From JAKLKS01 sp964370855 (GTDB lineage Bacteria > Planctomycetota > JAJSAM01 > JAKLKS01): a stretch of 64,000 bases of DNA. Within the stretch, counting starts at the first letter, position 1, and each line of letters begins with the position of its first letter. The notes beneath the pieces were generated by a model, which had not been told where the DNA came from, made no database searches, and was given only the letters and a program-made list of their open reading frames with translations. The DNA is taken from assembly GCA_964370855.1 (NCBI GenBank), contig CAYJMF010000006.1:1-64000 (forward strand), given 5' to 3'. Shown piece by piece: positions 33,790 through 42,278 of the stretch. Position numbers and translations under genes: made by a program.

Positions 33790-35790
33790 CTACCGACGCT
33801 CCATCGTGGCCAGGACCTCCGCGGTCTTTCCCGCCTCGACGGAGACGGTCTCGACGCGATCGAGGAACCCCGCCAGGGAAAGACGGACCGTGTACCGGCC
33901 CGGCGAAAGGGCGGGCTCCACGTTGCAGGGCCCCGCGGTCATGAGTTCATCGTCGCTGAACTGCAGGCTGTAGGCTCCCCGGGAGACGAACGTGGCGGGC
34001 ACCTTCCTCCCCTCGGGGTCCTCGACCGTGCACACGGCCCCGAGGTACTCCCCCTCGGGGTCCTTCGCCGCGATCCGAAGACGGCCTGCGGGGCGGAGTC
34101 GGAACCGGACCTCCTGCTCCCCGGATGCGGGGATCTCCACGACGGCGGCCTCCTCGAGGTGGAGACTCTGTCCTCCCTCCCACGTGCCTCCCGCCCGGAC
34201 CACCACGAGGTACTTCCCCGGTTCCACGTCTGCGACCCGGAAGCGGCCGTCCGTCCCCTCGAGGTTGCGTGTGAGGCCGGTGACCTCGCGCTCGGCGGAA
34301 GGGACGTCCTCCTCCTCCGGGGGGAAAAAGGCCAGTCCGGCCTTCCCCACGCCTCCTCCTCCCGGGTTCTCAAGGATGACGATGAGCGCACCCTTGGGAC
34401 GCGGAGTCGTGAAGTCGAGGTTCTCCTCGTGTTCCGTCCCCGCCTCAGTGGGCACCTGGATGGCGCGGGATCCCTCCTTGCCGAACATGTCCGCCTGGTA
34501 CGTGGCGCCGGCCCGGGCGATGAAGTCCAGGGTGCCTCTGGAATCGGCCTTGGCGTACTTGCCGAAGAGGACCCTCCCCTCCCCCGAGAGGAAGATTCCC
34601 GCCCCGGGAGCGGGCAGGCCGTCCACCCGGACGTGAAGGAGAAGGCGTACCGTCGCCGTGGCGAAATCCACGTCTTCCGCAGGGGCCCTCACCTGTCGGC
34701 GAGAATCGGAGAAGGCATCGGGCAGGGCATCGAGCCCCTGGACGCTCTTGACCTGGACCTGCCACTCGGTTTCGTCCAGGCCGGCGATCCGGTAGCGCCC
34801 GTCGCTCACGGCGGTCCCCGTGGCCTCGCCCGCCTGGAGGCCGTCCTTCGACCACGCCACCTCCCGGCCTCCCACCCGCAGTCCCCGCAGGTCACCCATG
34901 ATGGATTGCGCACCAACGACGGCCCCTGCCAGGGGCTGCCCGCGCGCGTCCACGACACGCCCGGAAATCGAGGCGCCCTCGTCGAGGACCATCTCAGCGA
35001 CGGCCGCGTCTCCGCCCGTCGCCTCCCGTGCGGCCGGCCTCCTACCGGATGCCGCGGCGATGACGAGGTAGCGCACGCCTGATCTCAGGCGGAGCCGCCA
35101 TTCACCCTTGATCTCGACCCTCGCCTGGTCCACGGCGGGCGCTTCCGGTCCCTCCGAGGTGAGAGGGAACGCGGCCACTTCCGCGCCGGGGATCGGAGCT
35201 CCCCACCCATCCACGACCCTCCCTTGAAGGACCGCCGCGGGAGCCAGGGTGGCGTCGAGGGAGAGGACGACCGGTCCCTCCGCGGCGGCACCGGCCGGCA
35301 CGGGCACCTTCTCCGTTGCGGGAAGGCATGCCGGGTGGTCCATGGCGACCTCGATTTCGGGGATCTGGCCGCCTCCGGCGAACACCCCGCTCACGTCCAG
35401 TTCGACCGTCCCGTCGAGCGCCGAGGCTCCCACCACCGTCTCGGGGGAGGCTTCCAGTCCGAGGGACGTCACTTCGAGGCGGGCCGCGACCTTCGTTCCC
35501 TGCGGGATCCCACGGAGTCTCCCGCGCAGGATAAATCGACGGGCGGTGGGCTCCGGCTTCGGGGCCGTCCCCTTCTCCGGAGCACCTTCCGGCCCGGGGC
35601 CGGGGGCCGGCGGCGGAGCCTTCTCCTCCCCCTTCCCCGGCACGCCCCATGGAGCCGGGGCCGGCGCGGGGACGGTCGAAACCGGCGGGGTTGCAGGTCC
35701 TCCCTGTTCCGTGCCAGTCCAGACGAGCGCCGCCGCTCCGAGGAGAAGGAGGAGGACGCCCCCGGCAGCCATCACTTTCCAATGCCGCAT
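33790..35790 (-). CDS. Membrane-anchored carboxypeptidase-regulatory-like repeat protein A
   Basis: 666 residues from ATG 35790 (MRHWKVMAAGGVLLLLLGAA); the N-terminal helix anchors it, followed by a Pro/Ala linker to ~95. Then several CarboxypepD_reg-like beta-sandwiches, recognisable by VLQGRVVDGWGAPIPGAEVA, ISGRVVDARGQPLAGAVVGA and VEPGKYLVVVRAGG. The domain is a transthyretin-like fold used for binding or spacing in secreted proteins. No catalytic residues are seen. It lies 207 bp downstream of the ECF sigma fusion on the same strand, so the two could form a transcription unit. Confidence 0.78.
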   Translation of the reverse strand: MRHWKVMAAGGVLLLLLGAAALVWTGTEQGGPATPPVSTVPAPAPAPWGVPGKGEEKAPPPAPGPGPEGAPEKGTAPKPEPTARRFILRGRLRGIPQGTKVAARLEVTSLGLEASPETVVGASALDGTVELDVSGVFAGGGQIPEIEVAMDHPACLPATEKVPVPAGAAAEGPVVLSLDATLAPAAVLQGRVVDGWGAPIPGAEVAAFPLTSEGPEAPAVDQARVEIKGEWRLRLRSGVRYLVIAAASGRRPAAREATGGDAAVAEMVLDEGASISGRVVDARGQPLAGAVVGAQSIMGDLRGLRVGGREVAWSKDGLQAGEATGTAVSDGRYRIAGLDETEWQVQVKSVQGLDALPDAFSDSRRQVRAPAEDVDFATATVRLLLHVRVDGLPAPGAGIFLSGEGRVLFGKYAKADSRGTLDFIARAGATYQADMFGKEGSRAIQVPTEAGTEHEENLDFTTPRPKGALIVILENPGGGGVGKAGLAFFPPEEEDVPSAEREVTGLTRNLEGTDGRFRVADVEPGKYLVVVRAGGTWEGGQSLHLEEAAVVEIPASGEQEVRFRLRPAGRLRIAAKDPEGEYLGAVCTVEDPEGRKVPATFVSRGAYSLQFSDDELMTAGPCNVEPALSPGRYTVRLSLAGFLDRVETVSVEAGKTAEVLATMERR

Positions 35791-35997
35791 GGGCGCATAC
35801 TCTCCCTCGCCCTCGTCGGGACACCAGGCGGTCACGACCGTGTTGACGCTCGTGGTCCCGACTCCGGATCCCGGGGGTACCCTACCACGGCAGGGCGGAT
35901 CGGAGTCCTGAGCGAAGTCGGGGAGTTCATCGGCCCCCGGAGGGCTGCCGAAAAAGCAGGCGCGGGCCTCCCCCCTCGGGACTTCAGTCCCAGCGAC

Positions 35998-38900
35998 CTA
36001 CCGGAAGTCCACCGTCGTCGAGGTGTCTCCCGCCAGGTCGACGCGCTCCTCGCGGGGTTCGGCACCGGGGATGAGGAGGCGGACCGTGTACGCGCCCGGG
36101 GGCAGGACGAGACTCGACAGCGGCCCCGCGAAGGCGCGGCCGAGGCCCACCTGCGAGGCGACGAGCGCACCGCCGGCGTCCCGCACCTCGAGCCTCGCCT
36201 CCCGGCCGCACCGCTCCTTCATCGGATCGTTGACCCCGGCCGGGGCATAGGGAGTCGGCAGCCGCGGGTCCTTCGGCACCAGGAAGAGGATCGCCGTCGC
36301 CGCAGCCTCCAGGACGACCCGCACCTCGGTATCCCCGGTTCCGACGACCAGCGGAGAGGGCGCCCAGGGGACGGGCGTCCGCCAGACCTCCGCGGGGTAG
36401 AGGAACTCGCCTATCCGCTCGCCCCGGAAGGCCTGGAGCCGCCAGCGGCCCGGGGGCACGCCCTCGATCCGGAACGAGCCGTCGGCCAGAACGACGGCCG
36501 ACGGGTTGCGGAGCGGCCACCCGTTCCCTTCCACCGGCACCACCTCGACCCGGACGCCCGCGCCGTCGGCGAGGGAGCCCACGACCGCAGCACCCCGCTC
36601 CAAGGAGATCGCCATCGCCGCCGGTCCCCCGCCGGAGGACACCTCGACGCCGTCGACGGCGGCCTCCCTCCAGCCCTCGGCCCAGGCCCGCAGGGTCCCG
36701 CGCCCGGCCGGGATTTCGGCGATGCGGGCGACCCCGTCCTTCCCGCTCCACGCGACGAATCGCCCCGCCGCCGACTGGAAGAAGACCCAGGCGCGCTCCA
36801 CCGGCCTCCCGTCCGCCGCTCCCGTCACGGTCACCGCCAGCGCCCCCGTGGGCCCCTGGTCCTCGGAGGGGAGCACCAGGCGCACGTCGGTGGTGCCGGC
36901 GGGGACGAAGCCGAGGGGCGGGGTGAGGAGGGTCCGCCGGGCCGCGTTCCGGAAGGCCCGCAGGTGGAACGGGGAATCCGGGAGTTCGGTGAACGCGAAT
37001 TTCCCGTCGGGACCGGTGACGCAGAGGGTGCAGAGGAGCCGGGGGTGTTTCGCCACCGCCATGGGATCGAGCGGGAAGGCGTCCTCCAGGGGGACGTCCC
37101 CGTCCTTGATCCAGACTCCCGCATCGTCCACCGGTGTCCCGTCCGGGTGGACGACGATTCCCTCGATCGTCCGGCCGGGCTCCATCACGACCACGACCTC
37201 CACCGGATCCTCGAAGGAGGGACCCGGGGTCGCCTTCGTCCGCCCAAGCCCGAATCCGGCGGCGCCGATGGTGATCGCCCGCTCCCCCCCGCCGCGGGAG
37301 AAGCCGAGCATCGCCGTGCCTGCGGCGTCCGTGGGCACCTGGCGGCTGTACGGCTCCCCCCCATCGACCAGCGCCCCCCGCACGGGGGAGCCGTCCCCGC
37401 GCGTCACCCGCACCCGGACCCAGTCGCACTCGATGGGAACCAGGACGAGGTCCGGGGTGGTGAGGACCCCAGGGACCTCGAGGCGCACGTCGGCGACCGC
37501 CCTGCCTCCCCGCCCCATTCCCCAGGCCTGACGCGAGATTCCGGCAATCAGGCGGCCGGAGACCCCCTCGGCCGGGACGGCCACCCCGATGAGCCGGAAC
37601 TTCCCCTCCCCGTCGGAGATCACCGAATCCCCGGGCACCCCCTCCACGCTGGAGGGGAAACCCCGGGCGGCGAATGCCGCCCCCCCCTCCGCGGGGAAGA
37701 ACAGCACCTGGGCCCCGGCGACGGGCCGCCCCGCGCCGTCCACCACGCGCCCCTCCAGGATCCCCTCCGGCTGGACGCGCAGGAGGATCTCCCCCACCGC
37801 GCCGTCCTCCCCCGGGCGCACGTCCACGAAGGCCCGCGCCCTGCCCTCCTTCCATGCCCCGGCCTGGAGGAGGGGGGTCCAGTCCCGCATGTTCCCGTAC
37901 TTCGGTGGTGCCATGGGCGGCGGGCAGTCCTCCAGGGTGAAGGTGCCGTCGGGTCCCGAACGGCAGCGGGCGACCTCGCGGAATGCGCCCGGGTTCAGGA
38001 CGCCGCTCCCGAGCAACGGGAGGAACTGCGGCCCCTCCCCTGCCCGCCACCAGAGCACCACGAGGGCGTCCGCGACGGGGTTCTCCCCGGCCCCCTCCAC
38101 GACCCGGCCGGAGAGACGCACCGCGGGCGCGAGGGCCACCCGGGCCCGGAGCCCCTCCGGATCGGGGACCGGCTGCAACCGCTGGATGCAAAGGGCGAAC
38201 CCCGGGGCCCGGACCTCCGCGGTCAGGGCGAGGACGTCGAAGGCGACGCTGAATGCCCACGAGGGGGCGTCCAGCCCCGCCGCCGAACGGCGGGGCTCCA
38301 CCCCGATCGCCCCGAAAGTCCAGGCACGCACCTCCCCCGCCCTGTCGGTCTCGAGGACCTGCTCGTCCGTCAGGAGGCCCATCTGCTCGCGCAGGACCAC
38401 GCGGGCTCCGGCCACGGGAAGCCCCCGGGGATCGCGCACGGCCACCACCAGCCGCTTCGCGGGCCGCATCACGAGGACGATCTCCTCCCCCGGGGCCGCG
38501 CACTCCCGCACGACGGAGGCGAATCCCGTCGCACGCACCGCGAGGAGGGAGAGCTCGTCGACGGGGAGCCCCACGTCGAATCGCCCGTCCGCCCCGGCGA
38601 CGGCGGTGCGGGCCGGGCCCTCGCGATCCCCGGGCGCCGGTGCGACGGCGAAGCCAGGGCTCCCGAGGGGGAGGGCGGTGACGAGGGCCCCGGGGACGGG
38701 AGAGCCGTCGGTGGAGACCACCCGCCCGAGGAGGTGGGCGCGGATCTCCTCGGCGGGGGCCGGGTCGGGGACGACCGGCACTCCCGCTTCCGGCATGGCC
38801 CCGGCGGTCTCCACCGGGGGGGAAGGCGCGGGAAGGTGCGGACCTCCGCCATCGGTGGCGTTTCCTCCGCCGCCTCCCAGGGTCGCCCAGAGTCCCACCC

Positions 38901-39567
38901 CGAGGAGGACCACGGCAACGGCGATCCCGACCTTCGCCTTCGCTCCCATGAGGATCGCTCCCGCGGCCAGGGCCGCCGTTCCCGCCGTTCCCGTCGCCTC
39001 CGTCGTCCCCGGTTCGTCCCTCCCGAGGAGCGCCGCCCACCCGAGGGCCCACCTCTCCCGGTCGTCGTCGCACCCCCGCGCCAGCCCCTCGCGGAGCAGC
39101 ACATGGGCGCGCTTGAGCCGGGTCCGCACCGTCTCGACGGGCAGCTCCTGCCGGGCGGCGATCTCCCGTGGAGGGAGGTCCTCGTAGTAGCGGAGGAGCA
39201 CGGTGGTGCGGAGCGGCTCCGGGAGGGCCAGGATCGCGTCCACGACGGCGCGGACCGTCTCGGCCTCGGCGACGAGGTCCACCGTCGGCCGGACGCCGCC
39301 TTCGGGCCGGGCGGCGTGTTCCTCGCGGCGCGCCCTTCGCCCCTCGCCGCGGCGCGCGTCGCGGGCCTTCCGGAGGAGCACGGTCCGGAACCACCGGCGC
39401 ATGGAGTTCTCGGCGCGGGGCGGGGACTCGAGCGCCCCGAGCCACGCCTCCTGCGCGAGGTCGTCGGCCCGCGCCGGGTCGGCCACCAGCGCGCCGGCCA
39501 CCCGCCGCACCCATGCGCGGTGGGCCAGCAGGCGCTCCAGGGGGACGGGGGTCTCGGGATCGCTCAT
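35998..39567 (-). CDS. ECF sigma factor fused to membrane helix and carboxypeptidase-regulatory-like domains
   Basis: 1189 residues from ATG 39567. Residues 14-70 match sigma-70 region 2 (RADDLAQEAWLGAL, WFRTVLLRKARDARR); 113-163 match region 4 (LPEPLRTTVLLRYYEDLPPREIAARQ, then the HTH LPVETVRTRLKRA). A hydrophobic segment 212-230 (KVGIAVAVVLLGVGLWATL) follows, then roughly 950 residues of repeated carboxypeptidase-regulatory-like sandwiches (LLGRVVSTDGSPVPGALVT, LEGRVVDGAGRPVAGAQV and similar). The sigma part would face the cytoplasm and the repeats the periplasm, a single-chain sensor and transcription factor. ECFs with long C-terminal extensions are known in planctomycetes. A TAGGAT box lies 9 nt before the ATG. 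No separate anti-sigma gene is adjacent. Confidence 0.88.
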   Translation of the reverse strand: MSDPETPVPLERLLAHRAWVRRVAGALVADPARADDLAQEAWLGALESPPRAENSMRRWFRTVLLRKARDARRGEGRRARREEHAARPEGGVRPTVDLVAEAETVRAVVDAILALPEPLRTTVLLRYYEDLPPREIAARQELPVETVRTRLKRAHVLLREGLARGCDDDRERWALGWAALLGRDEPGTTEATGTAGTAALAAGAILMGAKAKVGIAVAVVLLGVGLWATLGGGGGNATDGGGPHLPAPSPPVETAGAMPEAGVPVVPDPAPAEEIRAHLLGRVVSTDGSPVPGALVTALPLGSPGFAVAPAPGDREGPARTAVAGADGRFDVGLPVDELSLLAVRATGFASVVRECAAPGEEIVLVMRPAKRLVVAVRDPRGLPVAGARVVLREQMGLLTDEQVLETDRAGEVRAWTFGAIGVEPRRSAAGLDAPSWAFSVAFDVLALTAEVRAPGFALCIQRLQPVPDPEGLRARVALAPAVRLSGRVVEGAGENPVADALVVLWWRAGEGPQFLPLLGSGVLNPGAFREVARCRSGPDGTFTLEDCPPPMAPPKYGNMRDWTPLLQAGAWKEGRARAFVDVRPGEDGAVGEILLRVQPEGILEGRVVDGAGRPVAGAQVLFFPAEGGAAFAARGFPSSVEGVPGDSVISDGEGKFRLIGVAVPAEGVSGRLIAGISRQAWGMGRGGRAVADVRLEVPGVLTTPDLVLVPIECDWVRVRVTRGDGSPVRGALVDGGEPYSRQVPTDAAGTAMLGFSRGGGERAITIGAAGFGLGRTKATPGPSFEDPVEVVVVMEPGRTIEGIVVHPDGTPVDDAGVWIKDGDVPLEDAFPLDPMAVAKHPRLLCTLCVTGPDGKFAFTELPDSPFHLRAFRNAARRTLLTPPLGFVPAGTTDVRLVLPSEDQGPTGALAVTVTGAADGRPVERAWVFFQSAAGRFVAWSGKDGVARIAEIPAGRGTLRAWAEGWREAAVDGVEVSSGGGPAAMAISLERGAAVVGSLADGAGVRVEVVPVEGNGWPLRNPSAVVLADGSFRIEGVPPGRWRLQAFRGERIGEFLYPAEVWRTPVPWAPSPLVVGTGDTEVRVVLEAAATAILFLVPKDPRLPTPYAPAGVNDPMKERCGREARLEVRDAGGALVASQVGLGRAFAGPLSSLVLPPGAYTVRLLIPGAEPREERVDLAGDTSTTVDFR

Positions 39568-39732
39568 CGGTTCGCCATCCTAGACGCCGCCGAGGGGGGA
39601 TCCGGTCGACCGCGAAGGGCCAGGTCCCACCCCCCGTCCTCGGAGGAGAACGGGTGCGCCCTCTTCGTCGGCACTCCGCCCCCGGTACCGAACGCCTTCC
39701 CACCGGGTCCGGGTCTCCATCCCGGAGGGCGG

Positions 39733-40839
39733 CTACCTCGGCGCGCCGGCCACCGGCACCCAGCAGGGGCTCCCGTCCCTTGCGGGGTTGTTGGTCAGGT
39801 TCTTCAGATCCTCGTAGGTGCCCCCCCTGATCACGGCCGAGTAGATCTCCGGGTTGCCGCTCCGAGAGGATGCGAAGAGCACGCGGTCCCCCTCCGGGGA
39901 GAAGACCGGCCGCCCGGTCTTCTCGGATTCCCGGGTCAGGTCCGAGGTGCTCCCGGTCTTCAGGTCGAGGAGCTGCAGGTTGCGGTACTCGAGGATGAGG
40001 CTCTTCCCGTCGGGAGTCCAGGCCACGGGCTTCCCGGGGACTTCGGCGACGACCCTCCGGTCGGATCCGTCGGCGTCCACGACGACGATCCGCGTCGGGA
40101 TCGGCAGCGCGGATCGGTCCTTCACCGCCTGGTACGCGATGCTCTTCCCGTCGGGCGACCAGATCGGGGAGAACACGCCCATCTCCTCGTGCGTCACCTG
40201 CGTCGCGGCGGCGCCGTCCGCTCCCGTCACGAAGACGTTCGCGGGGGCGGTGAAGACGGGACTCTCCTTCGAGGTGAAGAGCAGGCGCTTCCCGTCGGGG
40301 GACCAGCGCGGGTCGGAATGGAGCCCCCGGATCGCGGTGAGCCTCTTCTCGTTCTTCCCCGTGGCGTCGATGGTGTAGACGGCGCAGGAGACCAGGCCGT
40401 CCTTGCCGAAGTTCCTCTCGTCCTCGAAGGAGGAGTTGAACGCGATCCGGGCGCCGTCCGGAGACCACCGCGCCGTGTCGATGCCGACGGGAGTCCTCGT
40501 CAGGAGGGTGATCCCCTTCCCGTCCACGTCCATCCCGTAGAGGAGGAGGTGCATGCACAGGCTGGACTTCTCCAGGGCGGCGGCGTCCTCGTCCCGGACG
40601 CCCATGACCGCGACTCGCCGGCCGTCGGGGGAGACGGAGGGCGCGGTCCATAGCGGGCCCTGGATCAACTTCCGGACGCCCCCGCCATGGGCATCCATTG
40701 CGAAGAGCCCGCCCCCGTCGCGGTCCGAGACGAACAGGATCCCCGGGTCCGGTTTCTCACCGGCAAGCGCCCCGGCGGGTGGATCGCCCCCCAGGACGAG
40801 CAGTCCGCCGCAGACCGCGAGCAACCACCTGGAACCCAT
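39733..40839 (-). CDS. Exported TolB-like WD40 beta-propeller protein
   Basis: 368 residues from ATG 40839 (MGSRWLLAVCGGLLVLGG, signal peptide). At least six PD40-type blades: GILFVSDRDGGGLFAMDAHG, PSVSPDGRRVAVMG, ARWSPDGARIAFNS, PRWSPDGKRLLFTS, PIWSPDGKSIAYQA, PVFSPEGDRVLFASSRSGNPEIY. The SPDGxxIAF motif is that of TolB and dipeptidyl-peptidase propellers. It lacks the TolB N-terminal domain, so it is a stand-alone periplasmic propeller, probably for binding. It ends 165 bp from the ECF fusion, both on the minus strand. Confidence 0.82.
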   Translation of the reverse strand: MGSRWLLAVCGGLLVLGGDPPAGALAGEKPDPGILFVSDRDGGGLFAMDAHGGGVRKLIQGPLWTAPSVSPDGRRVAVMGVRDEDAAALEKSSLCMHLLLYGMDVDGKGITLLTRTPVGIDTARWSPDGARIAFNSSFEDERNFGKDGLVSCAVYTIDATGKNEKRLTAIRGLHSDPRWSPDGKRLLFTSKESPVFTAPANVFVTGADGAAATQVTHEEMGVFSPIWSPDGKSIAYQAVKDRSALPIPTRIVVVDADGSDRRVVAEVPGKPVAWTPDGKSLILEYRNLQLLDLKTGSTSDLTRESEKTGRPVFSPEGDRVLFASSRSGNPEIYSAVIRGGTYEDLKNLTNNPARDGSPCWVPVAGAPR

Positions 40840-41086
40840 GGCGTCCACCCCTTCCCGCGCGCCTCCCCCGGACCCCTGAAACGGAGCCGGATCGACGCCT
40901 GCATGGCCGCTCCGGCGCGTCACCACCGTCGCCAACGATGCTACACCCCGGGCGGGCGCTTCCGATCCTGCAGGTGGCGCATCCGCCCCCCCCTGGCCCT
41001 TCGGCGGCCTGGCGGACCAGATGCACGAGGTCACCCCGGATTCCGGTGCAAAGGCGGTTGCGTTCGGGCTGGATGTCGGCCACCGG

Positions 41087-41125
41087 ATCACCGGCTCGAA
41101 GGTTCGAGTCCTTCCGTTGGCACCA
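41087..41125 (+). other. tRNA 3'-end fragment
   Basis: ATCACCGGCTCG, the T arm GAAGGTTCGAGTCCTTC and a CCA end are preserved; the acceptor strand is CGTTGGC. No 5' half precedes it. Sequence and following CCACTCCACCTCGCGAGG match those after the fragment at 29462. It lies in the 378-nt gene-free stretch 40840-41217, which otherwise holds nothing I recognise. Confidence 0.7.
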
Positions 41126-41132
41126 CTCCACC

Positions 41133-41172
41133 TCGCGAGGGGCAAGGCGGTCATCCGCCCTGCCCTTCGTGA
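41133..41172. terminator. Hairpin after tRNA fragment
   Basis: TCGCGAGGGGCAAGGCGG against CCGCCCTGCCCTTCGTGA with loop TCAT; mismatches at three places. Homologous to the hairpin at 29514-29555. Confidence 0.5.
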
Positions 41173-41217
41173 TTCCGGTACCGCCATCGTGCGCGCGACT
41201 CCTCCGCGCCGCCCCCT

Positions 41218-42189
41218 TCACCGCCGAGTCCTGACATCCTCCAGGAGGAGCACCACCCGCGTGGACACCGTCTCCACGGGCGCATCCACCGTCACGCGGA
41301 CCAGAAGCCGTTCAGACTCGATGTCCCAGGACTTGATGGACCCCGACCCGGTGACGAGTCCTCCCGTATCGCGAAAGGGGTTCCCGTCCCCGTCGGTCAC
41401 CCGGATCCGCGTTCCCTCGAGGAGGGCGCCCCCCCGGCCGACGGGATCCTTCTCGAAGAGCCGGTTGTGGGAGAACTCGGTGAGCACCCGGTCCTCCGAC
41501 AGGACCCACGTCCTCCTCCGGCTCCCGAGGTCCAGGTCGAACCCATCCCCCACCCCGAGGATCGCCTCCGTGTGGTCCCAGAGCGTCACCCGGTGGACAT
41601 CGAGGGCGAGGCGCAGCGAACGGATGCGGCGGTCCGAGGGGGGGACGGAGGTCCCGACGAATAGCGAGCGGTGGCGGTTCAGGCGCCGCTCCGAGAGGAG
41701 GTCCGGAACCGACCCGGCGGAGCCGTCGGCCCAGGTCAGCCCGGAGGCTTCCGCATCGAGTTCCACGAAGAGGACGTCCTCGGGAAGCCCCGTGACGGTG
41801 CACCCGACGCGCACCACCTCCGGCCCGGGAGGCGACGGCGACCAGAGGTCCACGTAGTGGGCCTCGACCTCCACGGCGGCGGGGTCGAAAGGAAGGAGTT
41901 CCGGCCGCACTTCCGTCTTCGTCACCCTCGGGGTGCGGTGGCCGCCCAGGCCGACCACGATCGGTTCGCCGCCGCCGGGAGGGAACCGGGTGACGGAGGC
42001 GTCGACGAGGATCGACTGCAGATCGGGCCGGGAACCTGTTGGTCCAGCACCGGAGGGCGCGATGAAAGGCGTCGCCTGGCCTGCGGGCCCGGGGTGCCGG
42101 ACGGTGGGAGGCGGACCCGCGTCGGAGGTTGCCCGGGGCGCGGAGCATCCGGTCAAGCACACGAGGACTACGGGAAGGAGCCGGCGCAT
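41218..42189 (-). CDS. Predicted lipoprotein
   Basis: 323 residues from ATG 42189. MRRLLPVVLVCLTGCSAP carries a clear lipobox (L-T-G-C), so Cys14 should be lipidated. Body is beta-rich with two secretin-like or pilus-like segments (PEVVRVGCTVTGLPEDVLFVEL; RRIRSLRLALDVHRVTLWDH) and no named domain. A TACCAT box ends 6 nt upstream of the ATG. It sits between two tRNA 3'-end tags. Confidence 0.65.
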   Translation of the reverse strand: MRRLLPVVLVCLTGCSAPRATSDAGPPPTVRHPGPAGQATPFIAPSGAGPTGSRPDLQSILVDASVTRFPPGGGEPIVVGLGGHRTPRVTKTEVRPELLPFDPAAVEVEAHYVDLWSPSPPGPEVVRVGCTVTGLPEDVLFVELDAEASGLTWADGSAGSVPDLLSERRLNRHRSLFVGTSVPPSDRRIRSLRLALDVHRVTLWDHTEAILGVGDGFDLDLGSRRRTWVLSEDRVLTEFSHNRLFEKDPVGRGGALLEGTRIRVTDGDGNPFRDTGGLVTGSGSIKSWDIESERLLVRVTVDAPVETVSTRVVLLLEDVRTRR

Positions 42190-42215
42190 CCTGGAATGGT
42201 ACCCCCCACCACCAT

Positions 42216-42252
42216 CTCCGGGTCGGAGGTCCAAACCCGCCAGGAGGCACCC
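42216..42252 (+). other. Degenerate tRNA 3'-end tag
   Basis: CTCCGGGTCGGAGGTCCAAA then CCCGCCAGGAGGCACCCA keeps the GGGTCG start and AGGAGGCACC end of the other tags, but the T loop is changed. Weakest member of the series. Confidence 0.35.
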
Positions 42253-42278
42253 ATCGCTTCACGCATGGGTCGCGGGAA

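Noticed and set aside
35224..40653. 1809-codon plus-strand and 1555-codon minus-strand frames around the ECF fusion
   Set aside because: Both are out-of-frame shadows of genes with clear domains; their residues are Arg/Pro/Gly-biased without motifs.
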